From Pseudomonas asuensis (GTDB lineage Bacteria; Pseudomonadota; Gammaproteobacteria; Pseudomonadales; Pseudomonadaceae), in contig NZ_BMNW01000002.1 in assembly GCF_014646755.1 (NCBI RefSeq), forward strand, positions 432,035-496,034: 64,000 nucleotides of DNA, in the 5' to 3' direction. Every line of letters starts with the position of its first letter. Within the stretch, counting starts at the first letter, position 1. A model generated the notes under the pieces. The model was not told the origin of the DNA, made no database searches, and worked only from the letters and a program-made list of their open reading frames with translations. Made by a program: the position numbers and the translations under genes. Positions 17,218 to 25,850 of the stretch are shown piece after piece.

Positions 17218-17933
17218 ACCGGATTCTGCTACTCGGTGGTACTACCGAAGCACTGCGCTTGGCCTATCAATTGCCAGCCAATGCTATTTACAGCCTGGCC
17301 GGCCTGGGCCAGGTGCCAGACGACCTGCCCTGCCACTGTCATGTAGGCGGCTTTGGTGGTATCGACGGGTTGAAGCACTTTCTTGGCGAACAACAGGTTG
17401 ATCTGTTACTTGATCTGACACATCCCTATGCCGAACAGATCAGCCGACACGCTCACGAAGCCGCCAGGCAAATGGGCATACCCTACTGGGTATTGCGCCG
17501 CCCGCTTTGGCACCCTTCCGCTGATGATGATTGGCACGACTGGCGGGAGTGGCCCGACATGATGGCTCAACTCGCATCTTTTACGCGCGTACTCATGGCC
17601 CTTGGCCGAGAGCCGTTAAATCATCTGGATGAGATCCCTCGCCACCAACACTGGTGGGTGCGCTGCCTGGGCTCGGAACAAATGCACCCTAACGTTAGCC
17701 TTTTGAGCGCAAGAGGGCCGTTCCGGCTGGAAGACGAGTACACGCTCTTAAAAGAGCAAAAGATTGAGGTAATCGTTTGTAAAAACAGTGGTAGTGCGGC
17801 CACCGAGGCAAAACTGATTGCTGCGCGAGAACTGAACATTCCTGTCCTGATGCGTACCCGGCCTGCCCTACCACAGGCGGATCGGATCTTCACTTCGGTG
17901 GATACCTTAGTGAAGGCGCTAGACCTCAGATAA
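17214..17933 (+). CDS. cobK: Precorrin-6A reductase
   Basis: 239 residues, CobK/CbiJ family: [14 protein letters not shown] at the N-terminus, [24 protein letters not shown], and [26 protein letters not shown] near the end. It reduces the C18-C19 double bond of (cobalt-)precorrin-6A with a nicotinamide cofactor. The start is a TTG overlapping the cbiD stop. It is the last gene of the rightward cob operon and converges on scpA with only 3 bases between the stops. Confidence 0.93.
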   Translation: MNRILLLGGTTEALRLAYQLPANAIYSLAGLGQVPDDLPCHCHVGGFGGIDGLKHFLGEQQVDLLLDLTHPYAEQISRHAHEAARQMGIPYWVLRRPLWHPSADDDWHDWREWPDMMAQLASFTRVLMALGREPLNHLDEIPRHQHWWVRCLGSEQMHPNVSLLSARGPFRLEDEYTLLKEQKIEVIVCKNSGSAATEAKLIAARELNIPVLMRTRPALPQADRIFTSVDTLVKALDLR

Positions 17934-17936
17934 ATA

Positions 17937-18794
17937 TCAGGCCTCGGCGGAGCTCACCTCGGCAACAGACCCCTCTCCGCCTCGAGCCCTCACATGGATT
18001 GCCGCAAAAGGCTCGTTCTGCACCAGTTCAATAAGAGACTCCTTTACCAATTCCAGAACTGCCATAAAGGTCACCACCACACCTATTCGGCCCTCCTCGA
18101 CAGTGAACAAGGCAATAAAAGGCACGAAATGGCCTCCTTTGAGCCGCTCTAGCACATCGCTCATACGCTCGCGGGTCGACAACGTCTCTCGTGATACCTG
18201 GTGGCTCTCGAAGAGATCGGCCCGCCGCATAACCTCGCTCATTGCCAGCATCAACTCATTCAGGCTGACATCCGGTAAAAGCTTACGTGCCTTGGCTTCA
18301 GGGGCCGGTAACGTCGGCACGGTAATATCACGCCCTACCCGAGGCAATGTATCCAGATCCTCAGCTGCTTTCTTGAAACGCTCATATTCTTGTAACCGGC
18401 GAATCAATTCAGCCCGTGGGTCACCTTCTTCCTCTTCAATCTCTGAGGACCGGGGCAGCAGCATGCGTGACTTGATCTCAGCCAACATGGCAGCCATCAC
18501 CAGATATTCAGCTGCCAACTCAAGGCGAACTGACTTCATAAGCTCTACATAGCCCATGTACTGACGTGTAATCTCAGCCACAGGAATATCGAGAATATCG
18601 ACGTTTTGTTTACGGATCAGATAGAGCAGCAGGTCAAGCGGCCCCTCAAACGCCTCAAGAAATACTTCGAGCGCATCAGGCGGAATGTACAGGTCCTGCG
18701 GTAACTCGGTAAAAGCCTGCCCATATACCAGAGGTACCGCAGTCTCTACACGCTCAACAGGCTCAACAACTTCAGGGCTGCCTGACTCACTCAT
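17937..18794 (-). CDS. scpA: Segregation and condensation protein A
   Basis: 285 residues, ScpA kleisin: EAFEGPLDLLLYLIRKQNVDILDIPVAEITRQYM is the N-terminal SMC-binding region, then YLVMAAMLAEIKSRMLLP, an acidic linker and the winged-helix C-terminus. It normally bridges SMC heads with ScpB. In most genomes scpB follows scpA directly; here the cob operon ends at that point and no scpB is seen in the window. The 35-residue N-terminal extension is Glu/Val/Pro-rich. Overlaps the upstream YciO gene by 4 bases. Confidence 0.95.
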   Translation of the reverse strand: MSESGSPEVVEPVERVETAVPLVYGQAFTELPQDLYIPPDALEVFLEAFEGPLDLLLYLIRKQNVDILDIPVAEITRQYMGYVELMKSVRLELAAEYLVMAAMLAEIKSRMLLPRSSEIEEEEGDPRAELIRRLQEYERFKKAAEDLDTLPRVGRDITVPTLPAPEAKARKLLPDVSLNELMLAMSEVMRRADLFESHQVSRETLSTRERMSDVLERLKGGHFVPFIALFTVEEGRIGVVVTFMAVLELVKESLIELVQNEPFAAIHVRARGGEGSVAEVSSAEA

Positions 18795-19423
18795 GCACGC
18801 TCACGCTCGAAAGGCTCTGAATCACCCGCGCCAATACGCAACACTTCCGGCTCGCTGTCGGTCAGGCTAATCACTGTAGAGGGTTCAAGCCCCCCCATAC
18901 CGCCATCGATAATCAAATCAACGAGATGGTCCAGTTGATCTCTCATTTCATAGGGGTCAGAGAGCGCTTCCTTTTCATCAGGCATGATCAGGCTGACGCT
19001 CATCAGCGGCTCGCCCAACTCCTCCAGTAATGCCTGGGTAATAGGATGCTCGGGCACACGCACGCCGATGGTACGGCGCTTGGGATGCAACAGAATACGT
19101 GGCACCTCGCGCGTGGCATTGAGAATAAAAGTATACGGCCCCGGCGTATGAGCCTTAAGCAGGCGAAAGGTGCTTGTATCAACCTTGGCATACAGGCCCA
19201 GTTCGGAAAGATCACTACACACTAAAGTGAAGTTATGCTTATCGTCCAACTGCCGAATGCGGCGAATACGTTCTACGGCATTTTTCTCACCAATACGACA
19301 GCCCAATGCGTAAGACGAGTCGGTTGGATAAGCAATAACGCCCCCACTTTGGATGATATCCACCGCTTGGCGAATCAACCTCGGCTGAGGATTTTGTGGA
19401 TGTATCTCAATATACTGGCTCAC
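18791..19423 (-). CDS. yciO: YciO/Sua5 family (YrdC-domain) protein
   Basis: 210 residues with the YrdC fold: GGVIAYPTDSSYALGCRIG, then KRRTIGVRVPEHP and PLMSVSLI. Sua5/TsaC enzymes of this fold make threonylcarbamoyl-AMP for tRNA t6A. The YciO branch, to which this belongs by its MSQYIEIHPQNPQPR opening and length, is related but less well defined in function. Overlaps by 4 bases with both neighbours, in the order PHP protein, YciO, ScpA. Confidence 0.9.
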   Translation of the reverse strand: MSQYIEIHPQNPQPRLIRQAVDIIQSGGVIAYPTDSSYALGCRIGEKNAVERIRRIRQLDDKHNFTLVCSDLSELGLYAKVDTSTFRLLKAHTPGPYTFILNATREVPRILLHPKRRTIGVRVPEHPITQALLEELGEPLMSVSLIMPDEKEALSDPYEMRDQLDHLVDLIIDGGMGGLEPSTVISLTDSEPEVLRIGAGDSEPFERERA

Positions 19424-20292
19424 GTTGGCTCCTGATTAGCGGGGTAAATGGCATGACCGAAACGCGACCATAGCGGTGGCAGGTCTTCAGGCACTGGGCG
19501 GTACATGCCCAAATCAGACCAATCACTTGGCGTATGAAAATCGCTTCCGGCACTGACCATCAGACCAAACTCACGCGCCAGAATTGCCAACATGCCAACC
19601 TGTTCCGCAGGCTGCACCCCATTGACCACTTCCAGGGCATGCCCACCGGACATAATAAAGTCACCAATCAGCTTACGCCGCTTGGTGCGTGTGAAGTCGT
19701 ACGCGAGTGGATGAGCCAGACTGATCCAGGCCTTGGCTGCGCGCAGGGTTTTGACTGTTTCATCCAAGGTTGGCCAATGCTGTTTCACATCGCCAATCTT
19801 GCCGCCCCCCAACCATTTTCGGAACGCTTCGCTCCTGTCCTTTACATGACCGGCCTGCACCAGAAATTCGGCAAAATGAGGGCGGGAAGGCGCATTACGG
19901 CTATCGCCCAGCGCTTGCTGGATCGCCTGAGCGCCCACAAGCGCCCCAGGCATTCCTTTGGCTGCAAGACGCCGGTCAATCTCTTCGGCACGTGCCCAGC
20001 GGCCTTTGTAAAGGGCATCCAACGCCTGTTTCATTTCAGGAGATTCACTATCGAAACCGTAGCCCAATACATGAATTGTCGCCCCGCCCCAGGTACAAGA
20101 GAGCTCAACGCCTGTAAGCAGCGTTAATCCCAGGTTCTCGGCCGCCTGTCGTGCTGCGGGCAACCCCTCCAACGTGTCGTGATCAGTCAGGGCCAATAGT
20201 CGAACGCCCCGCTCGTAGGCACGTGTAACTACCTCGGCTGGGGCTAGAGTCCCATCGGAAGCCGTACTGTGGCAGTGTAGATCGACACGCAT
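19420..20292 (-). CDS. PHP-domain phosphoesterase (RNase AM / TrpH-like)
   Basis: 290 residues, PHP metal-dependent phosphoesterase. The DLHCHSTASDGTLAP motif, LALTDHDTLEG, a GVELS glutamate and the C-terminal GSDFHTPSD supply the metal ligands. The E. coli homologue (YciV, Rnm/TrpH) acts as a 5'-3' exonuclease on short RNA and pAp, a function I assign only by family. First gene of a three-gene leftward operon; divergent from yciB. Confidence 0.9.
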   Translation of the reverse strand: MRVDLHCHSTASDGTLAPAEVVTRAYERGVRLLALTDHDTLEGLPAARQAAENLGLTLLTGVELSCTWGGATIHVLGYGFDSESPEMKQALDALYKGRWARAEEIDRRLAAKGMPGALVGAQAIQQALGDSRNAPSRPHFAEFLVQAGHVKDRSEAFRKWLGGGKIGDVKQHWPTLDETVKTLRAAKAWISLAHPLAYDFTRTKRRKLIGDFIMSGGHALEVVNGVQPAEQVGMLAILAREFGLMVSAGSDFHTPSDWSDLGMYRPVPEDLPPLWSRFGHAIYPANQEPT

Positions 20293-20354
20293 CCTGGTTC
20301 CTCGTCTTGATTCGTCTGTTATTATGCCCGGATGTATTGGCTCCGGCTGCTTAA

Positions 20355-20939
20355 ATGAAACAACTAATCGATTTCATCCCCCTGCTCCTGTTCTTCATCG
20401 TCTTCAAGCTTGAACCTCGAACTGTCGAGTTTGCAGGCCATGCCTTTTCCCTAGGCGGTATCTTTAGCGCGACAGCGGTATTGATCATTGCCTCGGTCAT
20501 CGTCTATGGCATTCTCTTTATCCAGCAGCGTCGCCTGGAAAAAGGTCAATGGCTAACGTTGGTGGCCTGCCTGGTATTTGGCGGTATGACACTGGCCTTC
20601 CATAGCGAAACGTTCCTCAAGTGGAAGGCGCCTGTGGTTAACTGGCTATTCGCCCTTGCTTTCATTGGCAGCCATTTCATTGGTGAAAAGCCCTTGATCG
20701 AGCGGATGCTAGGCCATGCCATGACCTTGCCCCATTCCATTTGGGTACGCCTGAACATCGCCTGGATCTTCTTTTTCTTGGTCTGCGGCTTTGCCAATTT
20801 GTTCGTAGCCTTCACGTTCGAAAGCATCTGGGTGGATTTCAAGGTGTTTGGCAGCTTGGGCATGACACTGCTCTTTATGATTGGCCAAGGCATTTACCTG
20901 TCCAAACATCTACACGACAGCGACTCCAAGAAATCCTAG
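20355..20939 (+). CDS. yciB: Inner-membrane septation protein YciB/IspZ
   Basis: 194 residues, five to six hydrophobic segments. The start [18 protein letters not shown] is the family hallmark, as is [18 protein letters not shown]. The protein is linked to cell envelope and septum function. Its usual companion yciI is not found after it; a Cpx-like regulator gene is there instead. Confidence 0.94.
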   Translation: MKQLIDFIPLLLFFIVFKLEPRTVEFAGHAFSLGGIFSATAVLIIASVIVYGILFIQQRRLEKGQWLTLVACLVFGGMTLAFHSETFLKWKAPVVNWLFALAFIGSHFIGEKPLIERMLGHAMTLPHSIWVRLNIAWIFFFLVCGFANLFVAFTFESIWVDFKVFGSLGMTLLFMIGQGIYLSKHLHDSDSKKS

Positions 20940-20960
20940 AACGATTGAAGCCCGCTATAC

Positions 20961-20989
20961 GGCTGCCGGCTTATAACTATTCGGCAGCC
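20961..20989 (+). terminator. Hairpin after yciB
   Basis: GGCTGCCG (20961-20968) and CGGCAGCC (20982-20989) form an 8-bp stem with a 13-nt loop. No U-run, so termination is uncertain. Confidence 0.4.
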
Positions 20990-21018
20990 TACTTCCGGCT
21001 TCCAGCGAGCCTAACGTA

Positions 21019-21696
21019 ATGAGTCAAATTCTTCTGATCGATGATGATCGTGAGCTGTGCGATCTACTAGGAGCCTGGTTGCAGCAGGAAGGATTCGAGG
21101 TGCGTGCCAGCCATGACGGCGTAACTGCTCGTCAGGAACTGGCCAATCATACCCCTTCTGTAGTCGTACTGGATGTCATGCTGCCCGACGGCAGTGGCCT
21201 TGAGTTGCTCAAACGGCTGCGCAGCGATTATCCCGAGCTGCCTGTCGTGATGCTGTCTGGCCGCGGTGAACCACTGGATCGAATCCTGGGCCTGGAGCTG
21301 GGTGCCGATGACTATCTGGCCAAGCCCTGCGACCCACGGGAGCTGACCGCACGCCTGCGCGCCGTTCTACGTCGCAGCCACCCGGCACAACCTGCAGCTC
21401 GGCTGCAACTGGGCGATCTGTCCTTAAGCGTTGCCCGAGGCGTCGCCAACATTGGCGAGCACGAGGTCAATCTGACCCTTACAGAAAGCCGTATCCTGGA
21501 AGCACTGCTTCGCCAGCCCAGTGATCCTTTAGATAAGCAGGCCCTGGCCCAGATTGCATTGGGACGTAAGCTCACCCTTTACGATCGCAGTCTGGATATG
21601 CATGTCAGCAATCTGCGCAAGAAGCTTGGCGCTCACGCGGATGGAAGGCCCCGCATCATGGCCATTCGGGGCCGTGGCTATTACTACAGTGAATAA
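21019..21696 (+). CDS. cpxR: OmpR-family response regulator, CpxR-like
   Basis: 225 residues. Receiver domain with acidic pocket D8-D10, phospho-acceptor D52 (VVVLDVMLPDG) and the lysine of YLAKPCDP; C-terminal winged helix ending in SNLRKKLG..RGRGYYYSE. It is CpxR-like by the LELGADDYLAKPCDPREL block and by the neighbours, a Spy/CpxP-type protein and a CpxA-like kinase. Expected role: activating envelope-stress genes, beginning with the next gene, which has a CpxR-type box. Confidence 0.88.
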   Translation: MSQILLIDDDRELCDLLGAWLQQEGFEVRASHDGVTARQELANHTPSVVVLDVMLPDGSGLELLKRLRSDYPELPVVMLSGRGEPLDRILGLELGADDYLAKPCDPRELTARLRAVLRRSHPAQPAARLQLGDLSLSVARGVANIGEHEVNLTLTESRILEALLRQPSDPLDKQALAQIALGRKLTLYDRSLDMHVSNLRKKLGAHADGRPRIMAIRGRGYYYSE

Positions 21697-21731
21697 CAAA
21701 CACAGCACCACCCCATTTCGCTGACCGCGTA

Positions 21732-21782
21732 TTTACCCAAGCTTTACCTTGATTGACCGCACCTGACCTTGCCTCCGTTAAA
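21732..21782 (+). promoter_or_regulatory. CpxR-type box and promoter upstream of the cpxP-like gene
   Basis: TTTACccaagcTTTAC (21732-21747) is, on the other strand, GTAAA-N6-GTAAA, matching the CpxR consensus GTAAA-N(4-8)-GTAAA. Five bases further, TTGACC (21753-21758), an 18-nt spacer and GTTAAA (21777-21782) form a plausible promoter. An activator site just upstream of -35 fits positive control. Confidence 0.65.
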
Positions 21783-21826
21783 GTGGACTCATCCGGTCGA
21801 TACCGGCTCTCAAAAAGGAGAACCTT

Positions 21827-22273
21827 ATGCGCAAGATGATTCCAGCCCTGCTGTTCGCGTCCCTGCTGCCTACCTTGTCTTTTGCAGCGCCTGCGCCAGC
21901 CGATGACATGCCACCACCTCCACCCGGCATGCACAAGGACGGCGCCAAGGGCCATCGTGACATGATGGGTGGTCCATTTCGTGAGCTTAACCTGACACCT
22001 GAACAGCATCGCGCCATAGGCAAGCTGATGAGCCAGGGAATGCATGATCGCCAGGACATTACTCACAAGTATCTGGACAAGCTGCCAGAGAAAGAGCAGC
22101 AGGCCATGAAGGATGAGCTCAAGGTAAACCGTGAAAAGACGCAGAAAGCCATCCGCGATCAACTCACACCTGAGCAACAGAAGAAGTTTGATGAGCTCGC
22201 CAAAAAGCAGGAGCAGCGTAAAGCAGAGTGGGCTGAGTTTCAGCAGTGGAAGAAAGAACATAAATCCAACTGA
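21827..22273 (+). CDS. Spy/CpxP-family periplasmic protein
   Basis: 148 residues: signal peptide (cleavage after SFAAP, about residue 20), a Pro/Met/His-rich linker, then an all-helical charged domain with two LTPEQ motifs, the LTxxQ hallmark of Spy and CpxP. Such proteins bind misfolded proteins in the periplasm, and CpxP also inhibits CpxA. AAAGGAGA precedes the start. Its position between regulator and kinase genes supports a CpxP-like role; direct sequence identity with E. coli CpxP is low as far as I can judge. Confidence 0.85.
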   Translation: MRKMIPALLFASLLPTLSFAAPAPADDMPPPPPGMHKDGAKGHRDMMGGPFRELNLTPEQHRAIGKLMSQGMHDRQDITHKYLDKLPEKEQQAMKDELKVNREKTQKAIRDQLTPEQQKKFDELAKKQEQRKAEWAEFQQWKKEHKSN

Positions 22274-22275
22274 TG

Positions 22276-22310
22276 TATAAAGCTGCCCAGCCCTGCTGGG
22301 CAGCTTTATA
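22276..22310 (+). terminator. Strong hairpin between cpxP-like and sensor kinase genes
   Basis: Fifteen perfect base pairs (22276-22290 with 22296-22310, loop CCCTG). The 3' arm ends CTTTATA, a weak U-run. It would let the abundant periplasmic protein be made in excess of the kinase. Confidence 0.7.
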
Positions 22311-22328
22311 TCTGCACTAAGGTTCTAA

Positions 22329-23669
22329 ATGGTCTTGAGAACATTGTTCTGGCGAGTATTCGGCACCTTCTGGCTGGCAATCCTTTCGGCAGTCGGCCTG
22401 ACAATGCTCCTGGGGCATATCCTCGATCAGGATTCCTGGATCCTGTCGCGTCATCCTGGCCTTCAACAACTTCCACCCCAGTGGGTCGAACGCTATGAGC
22501 ATGCTGGTGAAGAGGCGGCTCAACGATTACTTGAGCGCCGTAAACGCCGCTTTGGCGTCGATATACAGGTACTGGGTGAAAACGGAACACCCCTTATACC
22601 CGGCACACTTCCGCCACACGTCATGGAAATGGAAAAGCGTGGCCCCAGAAGGTCTCCGCCATGGCGAAGAATAACCACCGAATACACCAGCAGTGAAAGC
22701 GGGCGCAGCTACCTGTTCATCTATCACATCCCGCTCCCTGAGCTGAACGCCTGGCGGCGCGACTCATTGCTCTTCCCGATTAGCGTGTTGGCCATTGCCT
22801 GCGTGGTTCTGACTTTATTCAGCCTGTTGCTGACATTGGCCATCACTCGCCCCCTGAACCGCTTACGCAGCGCTGTTCATGATCTGGGGCGGACAGCTTA
22901 TCAGCAGGATAGCCTAGCCAAGCTCTCACGACGCAGAGACGAGTTTGGCGTACTCGCGCAGGACTTCAACCGAATGGGTGATCGCCTGCAAAGTCTTATT
23001 GTCAGTCAACGGCAACTGCTCCGGGACGTTTCCCATGAATTACGCTCTCCCCTTGCCCGGCTCCGTATTGCACTTGCCTTGGCTGAGCGTGCGACGCCTG
23101 AGGATCGTGCGGCTATGTGGCCAAGGCTGGAGCAGGAATGCAATCGCCTGGAAAATCTGATTGGCGAGATCTTGGCGCTGGCCCGGCTGGATAGCGAATC
23201 CGGCGATCGGGCCGATATTCCATTAAGCGCCCTCATTGAGCAGTTATGCGACGACGCCCAGCTGACCTCGCCCGAGCAGCGTATCGATGTGAAAGTGTCA
23301 GCCAACGTAATGCTGCACGGCTGGCCCGATTTGCTTGAACGAGCCCTCGACAACTTGATCCGTAATGCGCTGCGCTTCAATCCTGTTGAGGTACCGCTGG
23401 AAATCACCACATGCCAAACTGAAGAAATACTAAGTATCAGCGTGCGCGATCATGGACCAGGTGTTGCGGAAAAGGACTTGCCGCGGCTGGGTGAACCGTT
23501 CTACCGCGCACCCAACCAGACCAGCCAGGGCTATGGCCTTGGCCTTGCTATCGCTCGACGCGCCGTCGAGCGACACGGTGGAAAGCTCCTGTTTGCTAAT
23601 CATGCCGAGGGCGGCTTCATTGCCACCCTGGAGTTTCCTGCAAGCCTGATCACGCGGGCCAAGTCTTGA
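22329..23669 (+). CDS. cpxA: Sensor histidine kinase, CpxA-like
   Basis: 446 residues. TM1 near 10-30, periplasmic sensor region about 31-145, TM2 about 155-175, HAMP, then DHp with LRDVSHELRSPLARLR (phospho-His) and the ATPase domain with NLIRNALRFNP (N box), RDHGPGV (G1) and GYGLGLAIARRAVERHGG (G2). CpxA type by domain layout and partner genes. The 3' end overlaps the convergent nitroreductase gene by 20 bases. Confidence 0.88.
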   Translation: MVLRTLFWRVFGTFWLAILSAVGLTMLLGHILDQDSWILSRHPGLQQLPPQWVERYEHAGEEAAQRLLERRKRRFGVDIQVLGENGTPLIPGTLPPHVMEMEKRGPRRSPPWRRITTEYTSSESGRSYLFIYHIPLPELNAWRRDSLLFPISVLAIACVVLTLFSLLLTLAITRPLNRLRSAVHDLGRTAYQQDSLAKLSRRRDEFGVLAQDFNRMGDRLQSLIVSQRQLLRDVSHELRSPLARLRIALALAERATPEDRAAMWPRLEQECNRLENLIGEILALARLDSESGDRADIPLSALIEQLCDDAQLTSPEQRIDVKVSANVMLHGWPDLLERALDNLIRNALRFNPVEVPLEITTCQTEEILSISVRDHGPGVAEKDLPRLGEPFYRAPNQTSQGYGLGLAIARRAVERHGGKLLFANHAEGGFIATLEFPASLITRAKS

Positions 23670-24210
23670 CGAACTGTTTCGTTTCCAGTGCTACCGGCTT
23701 GCGCGGAGCGAGCTCGGGTGTTCCCAGGTAAATAAAACCAACAATCTCCTCATGAGCCTCGATACCTAACCCCTTACGTACGACGGGATCATGGGTAAGA
23801 TCACCGGAACGCCATATAGCACCCAGCCCCATAGCATAGGCCGCTAATTCCAAGCCATGAGCGGCACAGCCTGCCGCCAGGATCTGCTCCTGTGCTGGCA
23901 CTTTGGGATGCTCCTGAATACAGGCGACCGCTACAACCAGCAAAGGGGCACGCATTGGCATATTGCGCGCCTTGGCTAGCGCCTCTGGTGCACTTTCTGG
24001 ATTGCGGGTCAGGATAGCCCTGGAAAATAATTCACCCAGCGCTTGGCGTCCTTCCCCTTGAATCGTTAGGAAGCGCCAAGGGCGCAACTGCTTATGATCG
24101 GGCGCTCTCAGAGCGGCCGCGAATAGGATTTCCAACTGCTCCGCCGTGGGTGCAGGCTCGGCCAGACGAGCAACGGAAACGCGATTGAGCAGCACATCAA
24201 GTGCATCCAT
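23650..24210 (-). CDS. Nitroreductase family protein (YdjA-like)
   Basis: About 186 residues, the short YdjA type of FMN-dependent NAD(P)H nitroreductase. RAPDHKQLRPWRF is the FMN-binding start, then QILAAGCAAHGLELAAYAMGLGAIWRSG and a C-terminal IVGFIYLGTP. The physiological substrate is unknown for this branch. Start: ATG at 24208-24210 with AGAGG 5-6 bases upstream; the frame extends two codons further to GTG. Confidence 0.88.
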   Translation of the reverse strand: MDALDVLLNRVSVARLAEPAPTAEQLEILFAAALRAPDHKQLRPWRFLTIQGEGRQALGELFSRAILTRNPESAPEALAKARNMPMRAPLLVVAVACIQEHPKVPAQEQILAAGCAAHGLELAAYAMGLGAIWRSGDLTHDPVVRKGLGIEAHEEIVGFIYLGTPELAPRKPVALETKQFVKTWPA

Positions 24211-24424
24211 GAACACCTCTTTTCATCAAAATGACCATTGTTGTACAGACCCGGCAAAGTGTGCCATTACTCCATACCAAACTTCTGCTCATCGGCAACA
24301 AGTAAAGACTTTGGACGAGAATAACGACCTCAGATAAGATCGCCCTCGCCAGTGACGCTATCCTGGCACGGCTCTTTGCAAGACTTCCGAGGGTTACTAT
24401 GGCACTACTTTTTCTTTCAGATGG

Positions 24425-25819
24425 ATGGACTCCATGAAGTTCCTGAACCATCGACACGCCAACAGCCCATCTGAGTATTTAGGCGAATACTATTCTCGTG
24501 CGTTGGCGTATCTTGCCCTGGCAGCCACGATTGCTGCAGGCGCCTATGCCAATCACTTTGCATACAACATACTGTGGCTGGTTCCGTATACGCTGCTGTA
24601 TCCCCATGTGGCCCAGCAGATCAGCATACGCTTTCGTCGCAACCGCAATCAGGAAACCGACCTGATCCTGCTGTTCATTGATTCCATTCATGCAGGCGGC
24701 AGCATTTTACTGCTGGGTTTTTCGCTCGTGCCCAGCTTCATGATCCTGCTGCTCCTGACATTTACCTCCCTACTGATGGGCGGAGGCCGCTATGCCGCTA
24801 TTGCACTGCTGACGGCTTTTAGCGCCTTGCTGGCAACCAGCGCAATTGCACTGGAGCATATTGAGCCGCATACACCGCTTCTGGTCACGTTTGTGAGCAT
24901 CGTGGGCACCAGCCTACACCTCTGCATGACGGCTTATTTCATGTATGAGCAAAGACTTCGCCTGCGTCAGGCGCAGGAAGAGCTCAAGCTCGAACATGAG
25001 AAAGCAGCAAACCTGGCTCACAACCTCTCCAAGTACCTGCCTTCCCAAGTATGGGAGTCGATCTTTACCGGTAAAAAGAACGTCATTCTTGAAACCCAGC
25101 GTAAAAAGCTCACCGTATTCTTTTCCGACATCAAGGGCTTTACGGAGCTGTCTGAGGAACTCGAAGCCGAAGCCCTGACGGATATGCTCAACAATTACCT
25201 TAACGAGATGTCGAAAATTGCCATCAAGTACGGTGGCACTATTGATAAATTCGTGGGTGATTGCGTGATGGTATTCTTTGGCGACCCTAATACCCAAGGC
25301 GCCAAAAAAGACGCAGTTGCGGCAGTATCCATGGCCATTGCCATGCGCAAGCATATGAAGGTGCTCAGGCAGCAGTGGCGTAGCCAGGGGATTACCAAGC
25401 CTCTTGAGATCAGAATGGGCCTGAATACTGGTTACTGCACAGTAGGCAACTTTGGTGCAAGTACGAGAATGGACTACACCATTATCGGTCGTGAAGTGAA
25501 CCTCGCCAGCCGGCTTGAGAGCGCAGCTGATGCGGGGGAGATCCTGATCAGTCACGAGACCTATTCATTGATCAAGGATGTGATCATGTGCCGTGACAAG
25601 AGCCAGATCAGCGTTAAAGGCTTCAGTCGCCCCGTCCAGATCTATCAAGTGGTGGACTTTCGCCGTGATTTGGGTGCTTCCCCCAGTTACATGGAACATG
25701 AAGCTCCCGGCTTTTCCATGTATCTGGATACTAATAGCATTCAGAATTACGATAAGGAGAAAGTCATTCAGGCGTTGCAGCAGGCAGCCGAAAAGCTACG
25801 GGACAAGGTTATCCTGTAA
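24425..25819 (+). CDS. cyaB: Class III adenylate cyclase with MASE2 membrane domain (CyaB-like)
   Basis: 464 residues. N-terminal six-helix MASE2 region (about 25-180), a short coiled segment with KYLPSQVWESIF, then the cyclase domain: FFSDIKGFTELSEELE (metal Asp), GGTIDKFVGDCVMVFFG (second metal Asp), MGLNTGYCTVGNFGASTRMDYTIIGREVNLASRLE. Length and layout match P. aeruginosa CyaB, which makes cAMP for Vfr and virulence control. The start may be ATG 24425 or ATG 24434; neither has a clear ribosome-binding site. Confidence 0.92.
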   Translation: MDSMKFLNHRHANSPSEYLGEYYSRALAYLALAATIAAGAYANHFAYNILWLVPYTLLYPHVAQQISIRFRRNRNQETDLILLFIDSIHAGGSILLLGFSLVPSFMILLLLTFTSLLMGGGRYAAIALLTAFSALLATSAIALEHIEPHTPLLVTFVSIVGTSLHLCMTAYFMYEQRLRLRQAQEELKLEHEKAANLAHNLSKYLPSQVWESIFTGKKNVILETQRKKLTVFFSDIKGFTELSEELEAEALTDMLNNYLNEMSKIAIKYGGTIDKFVGDCVMVFFGDPNTQGAKKDAVAAVSMAIAMRKHMKVLRQQWRSQGITKPLEIRMGLNTGYCTVGNFGASTRMDYTIIGREVNLASRLESAADAGEILISHETYSLIKDVIMCRDKSQISVKGFSRPVQIYQVVDFRRDLGASPSYMEHEAPGFSMYLDTNSIQNYDKEKVIQALQQAAEKLRDKVIL

Positions 25820-25824
25820 TCCAG

Positions 25825-25850
25825 AGGGCAGCGTACGCTGCCCTTTCTTT
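25825..25850. terminator. Bidirectional terminator between cyaB and tpm
   Basis: A 20-bp perfect palindrome (25825-25844, centre GTAC) followed rightward by TTCTTT. It lies between convergent genes. Confidence 0.75.

Noticed and set aside
21656-22261. 201-codon antisense frame across the cpxP-like gene
   Set aside because: Leu-rich product caused by the Lys/Gln-rich coding strand.
24914-25555. 213-codon open frame antisense to cyaB
   Set aside because: cyaB motifs are intact on the other strand; the antisense frame has no recognisable domain.
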